The translations under genes were made by a program, and so were the position numbers. Below, in pieces: positions 43,802 to 57,458 of a DNA stretch of 64,000 bases. Source of the stretch: DUPU01 sp050952465 (GTDB lineage: Bacteria > Bacillota > Dehalobacteriia > Dehalobacteriales > Dehalobacteriaceae); assembly GCA_050952465.1 (NCBI GenBank), contig JBMNKZ010000007.1, positions 310,001 through 374,000 on the forward strand, written 5' to 3'. How positions within the stretch are numbered: position 1 is the stretch's first letter; each line of letters begins with the position of its first letter. Under the pieces are notes generated by a model. It made no database searches and was not told the origin of the DNA. It saw nothing but the letters and a program-made list of their open reading frames with translations.

Positions 43802-44514
43802 CACTCCTTGTACAAATCAATATCATCAATTTTTGTGTCGACTGCCTCTGCATCTTCCTCAATAATATCTTTTTGATCATAATCATCACTTTCATATTTT
43901 AAGCAACACATAAGTCTGCCACAAATCCCTGAAATTTTAGTGGGATTTAAGGATAGGTTCTGCTGCTTGGCCATCCTGATAGAAACCGGTTGAAAATCCC
44001 CTAATACCGAATGGCAGCAAAGAATTCGGCCACAAGAACCTATCCCTCCTAGCATTTTTGCTTCATCCCTAACTCCAATTTGCCTTAACTCAATGCGAGT
44101 TCGAAAAATAGCTGCTAAATCTTTCACCAAGTCCCGAAAATCAACTCGGCCCTCCGCTGTAAAATAAAAAATTATCTTACTCACATCAAAAGTATACTCC
44201 ACGTCTACCAGTTTCATGGGTAGACTATGCTCCTTAATCTTTTGCTGGCAAATTTTAAAAGCTTCGTTTTCCCGTTTTTTATTCTCATTGTTAACATTTG
44301 TGTCCTGCTCTGTGGCTTTTCTCACTACATTTTTCAAAGGAGATACCACTTCTTCTAGAGGAACCATTTTCGGAGCTATTACTACTCTCCCATATTCCAT
44401 CCCCCGGGCTGTTTCTACTACTACAGCATCTCCGGCGGCTAATTCCAGTTCACCGGGACTAAAATAATATATCTTTCCTGCTTTCTTAAACCTTACTCCT
44501 ACAACCTGCTCCAT
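43801..44514 (-). CDS. ricT: RicT (YaaT), PSP1-domain protein
   Basis: The 237-residue product has the PSP1 domain (YFSPGELELAAGDAVVVETARGMEYGRVVI) and the Cys-rich GGIGSCGRILCC...GICGRLMCC that ligates iron-sulfur clusters of the RicAFT complex. That complex stimulates RNase Y processing and Spo0A phosphorelay in Bacillus. It follows holB by 15 bases and overlaps yabA. Confidence 0.96.
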   Translation of the reverse strand: MEQVVGVRFKKAGKIYYFSPGELELAAGDAVVVETARGMEYGRVVIAPKMVPLEEVVSPLKNVVRKATEQDTNVNNENKKRENEAFKICQQKIKEHSLPMKLVDVEYTFDVSKIIFYFTAEGRVDFRDLVKDLAAIFRTRIELRQIGVRDEAKMLGGIGSCGRILCCHSVLGDFQPVSIRMAKQQNLSLNPTKISGICGRLMCCLKYESDDYDQKDIIEEDAEAVDTKIDDIDLYKE

Positions 44515-44529
44515 TTTATTCCTCCAATC

Positions 44530-45378
44530 TTAACTACAAATCCGCTGCAGGCGAATAAACATTACATCTAATACCAATCTCAAGTTAGCATTTTGTCCTA
44601 ATAATTTTTGGCTCCGTTCCACCTCTTCCGCCGCCACTAAGGCTGCTTCCGGTGTTACAGAACTGTTTAAAAGCATGTCCCACATATTTGGGTTTTTTAC
44701 GATTGCCAACTTTCCGGTAAGTTTGGCCACCACAATATCCCTAAACCAGGTTAACATACTCTCTAATAAATCTTTAACACTTTCCCGATCCTTTTCCCAT
44801 GATTCCGATATTTTTAACAGTTGACAATAATCTAATTGGGAAAGACTCTGCACTAAATTCAAAATTTCTTCTGTTTCTGCTCCCCTTTGCCCAAAGTCTT
44901 TATCCACTTTTTCTTCCTGACCAAATTTTATCACCTGGCACCGGGAAAGTACAGTCGGCAGGATATTATCCCCATTTTCCGCCGTAAGAATAAATATTGT
45001 TCGTTCCGGTGGTTCTTCTAATATTTTTAACATACTGTTGGCTGCCTGAACCGTCATTAAATCCGCCCCGGTTAATATCAATACTTTGTATTTTCCCTCA
45101 TAATGCTTAAAATTTACCTTTTTCTGCAATTCTCTCCCTTGTTCTATTTTAAAACTTGTTCCCTGGGGATCAATAATAATCACATCCGGATGATTACCAT
45201 GGCTAATCTTTCGACAGCTTAAACAGACTTGACACCCACTGCCCTCCACAGGAGATAAACAGTTCACCCCTTGCGCAAAACTTAAGGCATTTTCTAATGT
45301 TTGCTCCTTTGACCCCAAAAATAAATATGCATGGGCTGTAAGTCCGGATTTAATTGATTGTTGTAATTGGAAAAGCAT
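44530..45378 (-). CDS. holB: DNA polymerase III delta' subunit
   Basis: The 282-residue product has the clamp-loader AAA fold: HAYLFLGSKEQTLENAL in place of a normal Walker A, the zinc-binding CLSPVEGSGCQVCLSC, VLILTGADLMTVQAANSMLKILEEPPERTIFILTAE and the SRC-like LSRCQ. The Walker A is altered and it should not bind ATP productively, as in other delta' subunits. yaaQ and yaaR, which lie between tmk and holB in B. subtilis, are absent here. Confidence 0.95.
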   Translation of the reverse strand: MLFQLQQSIKSGLTAHAYLFLGSKEQTLENALSFAQGVNCLSPVEGSGCQVCLSCRKISHGNHPDVIIIDPQGTSFKIEQGRELQKKVNFKHYEGKYKVLILTGADLMTVQAANSMLKILEEPPERTIFILTAENGDNILPTVLSRCQVIKFGQEEKVDKDFGQRGAETEEILNLVQSLSQLDYCQLLKISESWEKDRESVKDLLESMLTWFRDIVVAKLTGKLAIVKNPNMWDMLLNSSVTPEAALVAAEEVERSQKLLGQNANLRLVLDVMFIRLQRICS

Positions 45379-45406
45379 CTTTTACACCAACTTTAAATTA
45401 ATACTT

Positions 45407-46087
45407 TTAACGAGCCAAAATTCCTTTTACCTTTTCATATATATCCTGATGAATTTCCTCAATAGTTCTAAGCTTTCCTTCGTCTACACAAGAAACCTTA
45501 ACCCACCCATATTTCGCTGCCACATATAAAGAATTTTCATAGGAACTTTTTAAATAATCAATGTTTCTTTCATGTATATCCTTTTCCCTTTTCCCGGTAA
45601 ACTTATTCTCCCTCTCGGCCATGAGGCTGATACTAAATTCTATGGGCATATCCAAAAAAATCACCCCGTCGGGTACAGGCAGTTTATAAATGGCAAACTC
45701 CAAATTCCATAACCAATCTAAATACCTATCCTTTTCACGGCCTTTTAGTTTTGCCCCTTGATGTACCATGTTGGAGGTAGTATAGCGGTCAGCTAGGACA
45801 GTGCCTCCCCCAAGATAGAATTTTTCCCATTCCGTCTTATATGAGGCATACCGGTCTACCGCATAAAAGGTGGAAGAAATATAAGGATCCACTTCGCCGG
45901 GATCCTTGCCAAAATCCCCGTTTAGATACATTTTCACCAAAGCGGATGATGGGCTTTGATAATTAGGAAATTCAACCTTCTTTACCGAATAGTTTTCGTC
46001 TGCTAATCTTTCATTCAATAAGCGGGTTTGCGTCGCTTTGCCGCTACTGTCCGCTCCGCTTTCAATAATAATTAACTTGCCTTTCAT
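45407..46087 (-). CDS. tmk: Thymidylate kinase
   Basis: The 226-residue product starts KGKLIIIESGADSSGKATQT (phosphate-binding loop with a GxDSSGKATQT form) and has DRYASYKTEW and LADRYTTSN. This variant, longer than the usual 210, matches the clostridial thymidylate kinase group in which the loop carries SSGK instead of GSGK. It phosphorylates dTMP. Start is ATG after AAAGGAG. Confidence 0.92.
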   Translation of the reverse strand: MKGKLIIIESGADSSGKATQTRLLNERLADENYSVKKVEFPNYQSPSSALVKMYLNGDFGKDPGEVDPYISSTFYAVDRYASYKTEWEKFYLGGGTVLADRYTTSNMVHQGAKLKGREKDRYLDWLWNLEFAIYKLPVPDGVIFLDMPIEFSISLMAERENKFTGKREKDIHERNIDYLKSSYENSLYVAAKYGWVKVSCVDEGKLRTIEEIHQDIYEKVKGILAR

Positions 46088-46193
46088 ATATGTTTCTCCT
46101 TTAATCCTAACTCAATTGGGCACCATGGGCCGAAAAATCAAACCATAATTACCTTTGGCTATCCCGATGACCTTATCCTGAAAAAGGATGCCT

Positions 46194-47645
46194 TCAATCA
46201 ATGATGAGCAGAGTATTAAGTAATCGATCCCGCGGGCCTTGGATATGTCCCCCGTATCTTTTAATCTCTTGCACTATTTCTAATACCTCCCGGGTGATGA
46301 TCTCTCCCGGTACGATTATCGGAATCCCTGGAGGATAGGGACAAATAAACTCTCCGGAAATACAACCCTCGGTACTATTTATTTCTATCGCCTTTTTTGG
46401 AGACTTCATAGCATCCTTCGGTAGTAGCGCCAATTCCATCTCCCCGAAATCACGGTAGACTAAAGATTGTTTTTTCTTCCGATAAGGAAATCGGGAAGTC
46501 AAGTCTTTGAGGGCATAAAAAAGATATTCCATTCTCGCTTTTTCATCTCCCAAAGTCACCATTAGAAGGATGCCCTCCAAAAAGGCCATTTCCGGTTGGA
46601 TCCGGTACTTATGGCGTAACTCATGGGCTAGCTCAAAACCGTTTAAGCCTATATCCCGAGCAGTTAATACTAATTTAGTGGGATCTAATCCACTGAGAAG
46701 CTGTGAATTGATGGTTTCTCGATCTAAACAAGAAATTCCTTTCAATTCTGTCACTTTATTTCGAAAACTCCAAGCTAAGTCTAACATTTTCAAAGCCAGA
46801 TCCGAGCCCTTTTCTGCCCACTCTTTTCTTGCCGCATCCAATGATGCCATTAACAAATAAGAAGGACTGGTGGTCTGAAGTAGGGATAGGTAATCTTCTA
46901 TTCCGGGAAGCCCGTCCTGCACTAACAAGACGCCAGATTGAGTAAAAGAGCCCATGGTTTTATGCCAACCCTGAACAACAGCTCTTGCCCCGCAATTTAA
47001 AGCAGGAAGGGGAAAACAGGGAGAAAATTTAAAATGAGCACCGTGGGCTTCATCGACAACTAAAGATATCCCCCGGGACCGGGCTAAGCTGCCTATAGCA
47101 GCCAGATCAGATGTTAAACCCTCATAAGTAGGGTGAACCATAACTAAACATTTAGCATTTGGGTGTCTGTTTAACACCGCCTCTACCTGGGTTATGCTTA
47201 CACCAATAGGAATCCCCCATTCCTGGTGTACCTCCGGCCTAAGATAAACAGGCTCCGCCCCGGAAAGGATTACTGCCTCATAGACACTCCGGTGAGCATG
47301 GCGGGGCATAATAATTTTATCTCCCGGCCCACATAATGTCATAATTGCTCCATGAAGTCCCACAGTAGCTCCGTTAACTAAAAAAAATGCCCTCTTGGCT
47401 CCCATTAAATCAGCTGCCATCCTTTGTGCCTCACCAATAGCACCGGTAGGATGATGTAAATCATCAAGACCTTCCACCTCTGTCAGATCTAAAGAAAAAA
47501 TTCCCTTGCCTAATAAGTCGTGCCACTCTCTTAAGATCCCGGGGCTGCCCTTATGACCGGGCATATGAAAAGGCTGATATCCTTTTTTTAGATACTTCCT
47601 TAATTGTTCTACCAAAGGAGCCTTATTGTGATTAATTTCATTCAT
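46194..47645 (-). CDS. Orn/Lys/Arg decarboxylase-family PLP enzyme
   Basis: The 483-residue protein has QPFHMPGHKGS at the N-terminus, LVNGATVGLHGAIM, VVDEAHGAHFKF and the Schiff-base Lys in GWHKTMGSFTQSGVLL. It is like YaaO of B. subtilis and decarboxylates arginine, lysine or ornithine; the substrate is not fixed by sequence. It is located between gin and tmk exactly as yaaO. Start ATG follows a weak AAGG and two hairpins (see leader). Confidence 0.88.
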   Translation of the reverse strand: MNEINHNKAPLVEQLRKYLKKGYQPFHMPGHKGSPGILREWHDLLGKGIFSLDLTEVEGLDDLHHPTGAIGEAQRMAADLMGAKRAFFLVNGATVGLHGAIMTLCGPGDKIIMPRHAHRSVYEAVILSGAEPVYLRPEVHQEWGIPIGVSITQVEAVLNRHPNAKCLVMVHPTYEGLTSDLAAIGSLARSRGISLVVDEAHGAHFKFSPCFPLPALNCGARAVVQGWHKTMGSFTQSGVLLVQDGLPGIEDYLSLLQTTSPSYLLMASLDAARKEWAEKGSDLALKMLDLAWSFRNKVTELKGISCLDRETINSQLLSGLDPTKLVLTARDIGLNGFELAHELRHKYRIQPEMAFLEGILLMVTLGDEKARMEYLFYALKDLTSRFPYRKKKQSLVYRDFGEMELALLPKDAMKSPKKAIEINSTEGCISGEFICPYPPGIPIIVPGEIITREVLEIVQEIKRYGGHIQGPRDRLLNTLLIID

Positions 47646-47661
47646 ATCAAAAAACCTTGAA

Positions 47662-47678
47662 AACGGTTTCTAACCGTT
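47662..47678 (-). other. Hairpin directly before the decarboxylase start
   Basis: AACGGTT and AACCGTT pair perfectly around a three-base loop, followed on the minus strand by TTCAAGGTTTTTTG up to the start codon. It could be an attenuator or shield the weak ribosome site. Confidence 0.5.
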
Positions 47679-47748
47679 CCTAAAAATCAATATACTTAAA
47701 TTATATCAGATAGACAAGATAAAATCACTTGCCCAGATCGTGCTTATA

Positions 47749-47773
47749 AAGAAAACTTGGCTTGCACCAAGCC
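47749..47773 (-). terminator. Terminator-like hairpin in the decarboxylase leader
   Basis: GGCTTG/CAAGCC (loop GTG on the minus strand) is followed by AAGTTTTCTTT. It lies about 100 bases upstream of the decarboxylase and 87 bases after gin, so it may end gin read-through or attenuate. A TATAAT lies at 47700-47705 without a good -35. Confidence 0.5.
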
Positions 47774-47845
47774 TCTGGCACCGGTGTAAGACTTAGTTGC
47801 ACTTAGATCTATCGGAAAAAAATTATACTTTCTGATATACTAAAG

Positions 47846-47880
47846 AAAAACGATACCTTCTAACTAAGATATCGTTTTTC
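47846..47880 (-). terminator. Terminator overlapping the end of gin
   Basis: AAAAACGATA and TATCGTTTTT pair, with the 5' arm inside the last codons of gin and CTTTAG behind the 3' arm on the minus strand. Confidence 0.78.
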
Positions 47881-48063
47881 GGTCTCGTCAAACCAGATCT
47901 TCTTTAAACAATTCTTTATATAAGGATAGTAAACATCCTTCACTTCTAATGATGCAATCATTTCCTCACAGCAATCGCAAAGAAAATTCCCTCTAATAAA
48001 CATTCCTTCCGCGTATTGAGGGGAAATATCCTGACATACCATACACTTTTCTGTTATTCTCAT
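47860..48063 (-). CDS. gin: Anti-sigma factor Gin (CsfB)
   Basis: The 67-residue product has the two CxxC pairs of Gin: CMVCQD and CDCCEEMI, and ends DVYYPYIKNCLKKIWFDE, a typical tail. Gin binds sigma G (and sigma E) to keep late sporulation sigma factors quiet until the right time. In B. subtilis csfB is next to rrnA in the same order. Start is ATG behind a GGGG-rich site. Confidence 0.88.
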   Translation of the reverse strand: MRITEKCMVCQDISPQYAEGMFIRGNFLCDCCEEMIASLEVKDVYYPYIKNCLKKIWFDETEKRYLS

Positions 48064-48210
48064 GGCTGTCCCCTTTACTTTATTCTATAGTATTTACTAT
48101 AGAATAAATATTTAGTCATATATATTATTTTAGATATTGTAAAAGGGTGCCTGACTTACTTAATATTATTTAATCATTTTATTCCTGATTTGTCCTTATT
48201 CTTTTATCTT

Positions 48211-48993
48211 TTATTTTTGTCTCTGTACCCCAGCATAATCAATATAATAATCTCCTTTGAGAAGCAATTCTGAAATAGGAACTACCTTATATCCCTGTTG
48301 TTCTAATGTAGTCAATAAGGGATCAAGGGCATCAGGAGTGTATTTACCGGCATTATGAAATAATACAATGTCTCCAGGTTTTATTTTGGAGAGTATCCGA
48401 TTCTGCATTTCGGCAGCAGAAAGATCTTTCCAGTCCAAGCTGTCTACGCTCCATTGAATAGTCTTAAATCCTAACCTATCTACTGTCCGAATCACATTGT
48501 TATTGTAGTCCCCGTAAGGGGGGCGAAAAAGCACCGGCTTCTGCCCCGTAGTTTCAAAAATCATTTGAAAATTATCTTTTAGCTCTTTTTCCATCTGTGC
48601 TTCTGAAAGCTGTGTAAAATGGGGGTGGGTAGCAGAATGCATACCGATTTCGTGGCCTCTTTCTGCAATAGTCCGGGCAACATCAGGATATTTCTCCAAC
48701 CAAATATTAACAAGAAAGAAGGTGGTTTTAACATCATGTTCATCCATAATATCCAATAATCGTTCAGTGTTTTCCGTACCCCAAGTGGCATCAAAGCTTA
48801 TGGCTATTTTTTTATCTGGGATGTCCACACTATAAATAGGTACTAATTTAAAAGTTTTGGTAACCATGCTAACCAAATAATTTCTGCCAGTTAACTGAGC
48901 AGGGGAAATTACTACTCCCAGCATCATGACGAACAGGATAAATCCAACCCCCCATTTATACTTACGCCTGCCTCTCATATCTATCACTATCAT
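48211..48993 (-). CDS. pdaB: Polysaccharide deacetylase PdaB-like
   Basis: The ATG behind TTGGAGGTG gives 260 residues. A membrane segment at about 14-34 precedes a NodB-homology domain with ISFDATWG, GHEIGMHSATHPHFTQL and RPPYGDYNNNVI. PdaB acts on spore cortex peptidoglycan in Bacillus and is needed for spore maintenance. An upstream extension would run through the rRNA terminator and is rejected. It is transcribed behind the rRNA operon. Confidence 0.88.
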   Translation of the reverse strand: MIVIDMRGRRKYKWGVGFILFVMMLGVVISPAQLTGRNYLVSMVTKTFKLVPIYSVDIPDKKIAISFDATWGTENTERLLDIMDEHDVKTTFFLVNIWLEKYPDVARTIAERGHEIGMHSATHPHFTQLSEAQMEKELKDNFQMIFETTGQKPVLFRPPYGDYNNNVIRTVDRLGFKTIQWSVDSLDWKDLSAAEMQNRILSKIKPGDIVLFHNAGKYTPDALDPLLTTLEQQGYKVVPISELLLKGDYYIDYAGVQRQK

Positions 48994-49060
48994 AGGCCGC
49001 ACCTCCAAATTTTGCATCTCATAATATTTATGCAAAAAAATGGAGAATATGAGGTAAAAT

Positions 49061-49087
49061 AAAAAACACACCTTTTGGTGTGCTTTT
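49061..49087 (-). terminator. Terminator of the rRNA operon
   Basis: GCACACC/GGTGTGT with an AAAA loop is followed on the minus strand by TTTTTTATTTTA, just after the 5S gene and 70 bases before the pdaB start. Confidence 0.88.
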
Positions 49088-49098
49088 ATAAATTTAAA

Positions 49099-49216
<118 letters not shown>

Positions 49217-49274
49217 AAATGTATTTTGTTCTCTCAAAACTACACAGTGAGCAATTAATGCTTAGTTTTCTTTT

Positions 49275-54122
<4,848 letters not shown>

Positions 54123-54372
54123 GTCTATCGTATCAGTCTTAAGACTGCTACTTGCTTCAAAGCTTGGCTGGAGTCTTGCTTCTTGCCTCTAGCTTCTTGC
54201 TTCTTGACTATCGAGGTCTAATTGGCTCGATTCAATTACCTGTTTTTACTTCTCTCAAAGTTATTTTCAGGTTTCGCTTTTTTAATGTTTCTCATTCCCC
54301 GGATCGAAGCTTAAACTCTTTGTTCTTGCTCCTGTTTCCGGTTCCTGAACAACATCAGGCTTTTCACTGTTC

Positions 54373-54386
54373 AGTTCTCAAAGACC
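54373..54386 (-). promoter_or_regulatory. boxA-like antitermination site of the rRNA leader
   Basis: Reverse complement GGTCTTTGAGAACT resembles the rrn boxA core TGTTCTTTGAAAACT. It lies about 100 bases downstream of the P2 promoter. Confidence 0.45.
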
Positions 54387-54489
54387 AGCTTCGCAGTGCA
54401 CGGATGCACTAGGATCGATGTTGCAACACGATGTTGTGTTCTTAATCGATCTTCATTTGTTTGCCTTGCCCTCTCTCGAGTGCTTGACT

Positions 54490-54518
54490 AGTTTACCAGC
54501 TTGGAATTACTTTGTCAA
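54490..54518 (-). promoter_or_regulatory. rRNA operon promoter P2
   Basis: TTGACA and TAAACT are separated by 17 bases on the minus strand. Together with P1 it makes tandem promoters about 125 bases apart, upstream of 16S by about 370 bases. Confidence 0.65.
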
Positions 54519-54614
54519 TTACTAATTGACTGGTATTTTCTACCGTATCTTAATCCATTCCGGTAAAAATCGCCTGAGTTGGAAGATATACTTCGGCAAC
54601 CGGCGACCTTGACT

Positions 54615-54644
54615 AATATACCATAGATATGAAGTGCCTGTCAA
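54615..54644 (-). promoter_or_regulatory. rRNA operon promoter P1
   Basis: TTGACA and TATATT are separated by 18 bases on the minus strand, about 40 bases after the korD stop. No terminator hairpin is seen between korD and this promoter, so kor read-through into rrn is possible. The rest of the 54123-54682 gap is rRNA leader. Confidence 0.62.
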
Positions 54645-54682
54645 GAGAAAATAGTGCTTAATTTGACAAAACGCTTAATTAT

Positions 54683-54964
54683 TTATGACTTTTTGTCTTT
54701 TTCTCCTGTATCTTTTTTTATCCTTTCTATTTTAATTGCACAATCCGGGCATACCGTTTGACAAATGCCGCACGCAATACAATCTTTTTCTCCATGACCG
54801 GGTTCCACGGTCGGGGTTCCATATACTCCTAATTCTGCCGACCAGCCGATAGTTGCAACAGGACATTTTTCTTTACATAAACCGCAGCCTTTACACAAAG
54901 CAGGAAAGAGGTGAAATCTTCCTTTTCCGTTTTCATATATAATTGCTTTAAAATTTACTGCCAT
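54683..54964 (-). CDS. korD: 2-oxoacid:ferredoxin oxidoreductase, delta (ferredoxin) subunit
   Basis: The 93-residue product carries two 4Fe-4S motifs: CKGCGLCKEKCP and CIACGICQTVCP. Electrons from the thiamine site should pass through it to free ferredoxin. The tail KKDTGEKDKKS is charged. It is the last gene of the kor unit and lies 17 bases after korC. Confidence 0.9.
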   Translation of the reverse strand: MAVNFKAIIYENGKGRFHLFPALCKGCGLCKEKCPVATIGWSAELGVYGTPTVEPGHGEKDCIACGICQTVCPDCAIKIERIKKDTGEKDKKS

Positions 54965-54981
54965 GATTGATTCTCCTTCCT

Positions 54982-55539
54982 TTAATGAATCAGTTCGGTG
55001 CCTCGTTCCAGAGCCTTATAGTTTAATTCTCTTAATTCCGGGTATTGCTCAAACTTATATCCAAGTTTTTTCTCTAAAGCCTGCTTAATGTCTTCTAATG
55101 CGATCACTTGGGTCGCTTCAATTATTGCCCCCATGATAATCACATTAAACACCCGGGGATGATATTCTTCCTGTGCAATTTGAATGGCCGGGATCGCTAA
55201 AATTCTTTTTGCAGATTGGGGCAATTCATCTTCCACCCCTTTAATAGCGGAATCATATACAAATATTGAATTTTCGTCTACATACTGCTGCATTCTTCGT
55301 ACTGCCCGGTCACTTAGTGCAGCAACAATGTCAGCCTTCGCAAACTTGGGGGAGCCAATGCTTTCATCAGAGATTTGGACAAAAGCAATAGATACCCCGC
55401 CCCTTTGTTCTACGCCAAAATTAGGAATATACAGGGCTTGTTTCCCGGTAGCATATGCCGCTTCGGCAATAATATTGGCAACAGACTGAATCCCTTGGCC
55501 GCCTTCCCCGGCAATTGCAATCTTTGTGGTAGTTGCCAC
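54982..55539 (-). CDS. korC: 2-oxoacid:ferredoxin oxidoreductase, gamma subunit
   Basis: The 185-residue product has AGEGGQGIQSVANIIAEAA, IPNFGVEQRGGVSIAFVQIS and FAKADIVAALSDRA, the domain III signature of the family, which binds CoA in the holoenzyme. Two bases separate it from korB, so translation is coupled. The substrate cannot be decided. Confidence 0.9.
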   Translation of the reverse strand: MATTTKIAIAGEGGQGIQSVANIIAEAAYATGKQALYIPNFGVEQRGGVSIAFVQISDESIGSPKFAKADIVAALSDRAVRRMQQYVDENSIFVYDSAIKGVEDELPQSAKRILAIPAIQIAQEEYHPRVFNVIIMGAIIEATQVIALEDIKQALEKKLGYKFEQYPELRELNYKALERGTELIH

Positions 55540-55542
55540 TGT

Positions 55543-56307
55543 TTAGTCCTCCTTTTTCACACCGGGAACTTTAAATTCTCCGGTTCGATAGTAATCCTGC
55601 ATATTATGTTCCAAAAAGTGCCAGGTTTTTTCCGCATTTGTCCCCCAGTTAGTAGGACAGGTAGACAAAGCCTCCACAAAGGAAAAACCGCTCCCTGACA
55701 TCTGAGTTTGTAAGGCCTTTTTTAAGAAACTGGTCAATTGGCGCATGTTAGACATACTGCCCCGGGCCACATAAGCACCTTCCGAGGCAATGGCAGCTAC
55801 CATTTCCGGACCTCTGGTTGGTTCTCCTTGTTGCTCTATACTTCGGCCGTAGGGAGATGTTTCTGTTTTTTGTTCAGGCAGAGTCGTGGGTGCCATTTGG
55901 CCACCAGTCATAGCATAAACGGTATTATTCGCTAAAACCACTGTGATTCGCTCGTTTCGTGTTGCGGCATTCACCAAATGCTGAGATCCAATGGCATATC
56001 CTCCCCCATCTCCCATGTAGGCAATACAGATTAAATCCGGGTTAGCTCTTTTTATTCCACTCATCACCGGAGTTGTTCGCCCATGATGAGTCTGCACACT
56101 ATCCGTATTAAAAAAATCCCATGATAGGAGGGAACAGCCAATATCACAACCAAAAACAACCCGGTCTTGAATACCTAATTGGTCTATGGCAGTCCCTAAT
56201 GCCTTTAGAACCAAACCATGGCCACATCCGGGACAAAATTTATGGGTTTTCGTCTCTTTACGCCAGCATTTAGGCATAACCGGCTCTACTGTATGAAGTT
56301 CGACCAT
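55543..56307 (-). CDS. korB: 2-oxoacid:ferredoxin oxidoreductase, beta (TPP) subunit
   Basis: The 254-residue product has CPGCGHGLVLKAL, the TPP/Mg site MGDGGGYAIGSQHLVNAATRNERITVVLANNTVYAMTGGQ. It lacks its own cluster motif apart from the N-terminal Cys residues that bind one. It decarboxylates 2-oxoglutarate or branched 2-oxoacids. Symbol is by analogy with kor; a VOR or other specificity is possible. Confidence 0.9.
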   Translation of the reverse strand: MVELHTVEPVMPKCWRKETKTHKFCPGCGHGLVLKALGTAIDQLGIQDRVVFGCDIGCSLLSWDFFNTDSVQTHHGRTTPVMSGIKRANPDLICIAYMGDGGGYAIGSQHLVNAATRNERITVVLANNTVYAMTGGQMAPTTLPEQKTETSPYGRSIEQQGEPTRGPEMVAAIASEGAYVARGSMSNMRQLTSFLKKALQTQMSGSGFSFVEALSTCPTNWGTNAEKTWHFLEHNMQDYYRTGEFKVPGVKKED

Positions 56308-56333
56308 AACGAAACTCCTTTCGTCTTCTCTGA

Positions 56334-57422
56334 TTATTCCGCAATTAAATTTACTTTTTCTACAATTTCTTCGAAGGTAATACCCTCACCTGGTTTATAA
56401 AAAGTTTCTATCGGGGTGGTACAACCATAAATAGCATCAACAATCAATTTCTTCAATTGACCGTAGGCGGACTCGACAACCAGGATGGTTTTTGCCCTGT
56501 CAGCAATCTTACGTAACTCCTGGTCAGGAAAAGGCCGTAAAGTAATGGGCCGGAAATGACCTGCTTTCACTCCTTTTTCCCGCAAGGCTTTTACTGCGGC
56601 CTGAGCTGCTCGGGAAACCACCCCATGGGCGACAATGATTACCTCTGCGTCATCAATCTCAAATTTTTGATGCTCAATTATTTCCGGAGCAATTTTTTCG
56701 TACTCTTTTGCCATGTCACTGACAACTTTCAGTAGTTCATCTTCCGTATTATATGTATTCCTTAAAAGAGCAGGCTCCCGATCCGTACCGGGAAGCCCCG
56801 GTGCCCCAACGAATGGCGTGGTGTCCTCCAATATGATACCCCGCTCTAACGGATCATACATAGTCACCGGTTCCCGCATCTTTGCCTGATAGCCATCTCC
56901 TAAAACAAAGGTAGGAAAACGGTATTTCCAAGCCGTATTAAAAGCTTTAACGGTATAATCAAAAAGCTCCTGATGATTGGATGTAGAATAAACAATCCGA
57001 AACCCTTCTCCGTTTCCTCCATAACAAGTGATCGTAACTTCCTGTTGAGAATAGATTACTGTGGCCGTTGAGGGGCCTCCTCTTTGCTGTACCACCAATA
57101 CCGTAGGAACGCGCATCATTTCCGCCATGCTCATGGATTCCTGCATTAGAATTGTTCCTGGCCCCGCTGTAGCAGTGAAGGCCCTTCTCCCGGCCAAAAT
57201 ACCGCCCACAGTAGTAAAACCGGCAGAAATCTCATCTTCAGTTTGGAGAAATCTCCGGCCATACTTAGGTGCCATCCTCGTCCAATAATGCATGATCTCA
57301 TTTTGCGGGGTGATAGGATATCCATACATAATTTCTGCTCCCGCTGCCAGTGCTGCCCAGGCTACAACCTCATTTCCTGTCATGAAAGCCCTTTTTTCAC
57401 CTTCAATAGGTTTTGAACCCAT
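56334..57422 (-). CDS. korA: 2-oxoacid:ferredoxin oxidoreductase, alpha subunit
   Basis: The 362-residue product has MTGNEVVAWAALAAGAEIMYGYPITPQNEIMHYW and LQTEDEISAG, the family alpha domain with the TPP-activating Glu. Start follows ATGGAGGT. The gene order in transcription is NTPase, alpha, beta, gamma, delta. Specificity for 2-oxoglutarate versus branched-chain acids is unknown; 2-oxoglutarate is common in anaerobes with an incomplete TCA cycle. Confidence 0.88.
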   Translation of the reverse strand: MGSKPIEGEKRAFMTGNEVVAWAALAAGAEIMYGYPITPQNEIMHYWTRMAPKYGRRFLQTEDEISAGFTTVGGILAGRRAFTATAGPGTILMQESMSMAEMMRVPTVLVVQQRGGPSTATVIYSQQEVTITCYGGNGEGFRIVYSTSNHQELFDYTVKAFNTAWKYRFPTFVLGDGYQAKMREPVTMYDPLERGIILEDTTPFVGAPGLPGTDREPALLRNTYNTEDELLKVVSDMAKEYEKIAPEIIEHQKFEIDDAEVIIVAHGVVSRAAQAAVKALREKGVKAGHFRPITLRPFPDQELRKIADRAKTILVVESAYGQLKKLIVDAIYGCTTPIETFYKPGEGITFEEIVEKVNLIAE

Positions 57423-57458
57423 TTATATAACCTCCATCTGTAATCTCTCTATAGAAAT

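Noticed and set aside
46106..46193. Frame of about 29 codons between the decarboxylase and tmk
   Set aside because: It has a TTG start, no ribosome site and no recognisable match; it may be a relic, but support is too weak.
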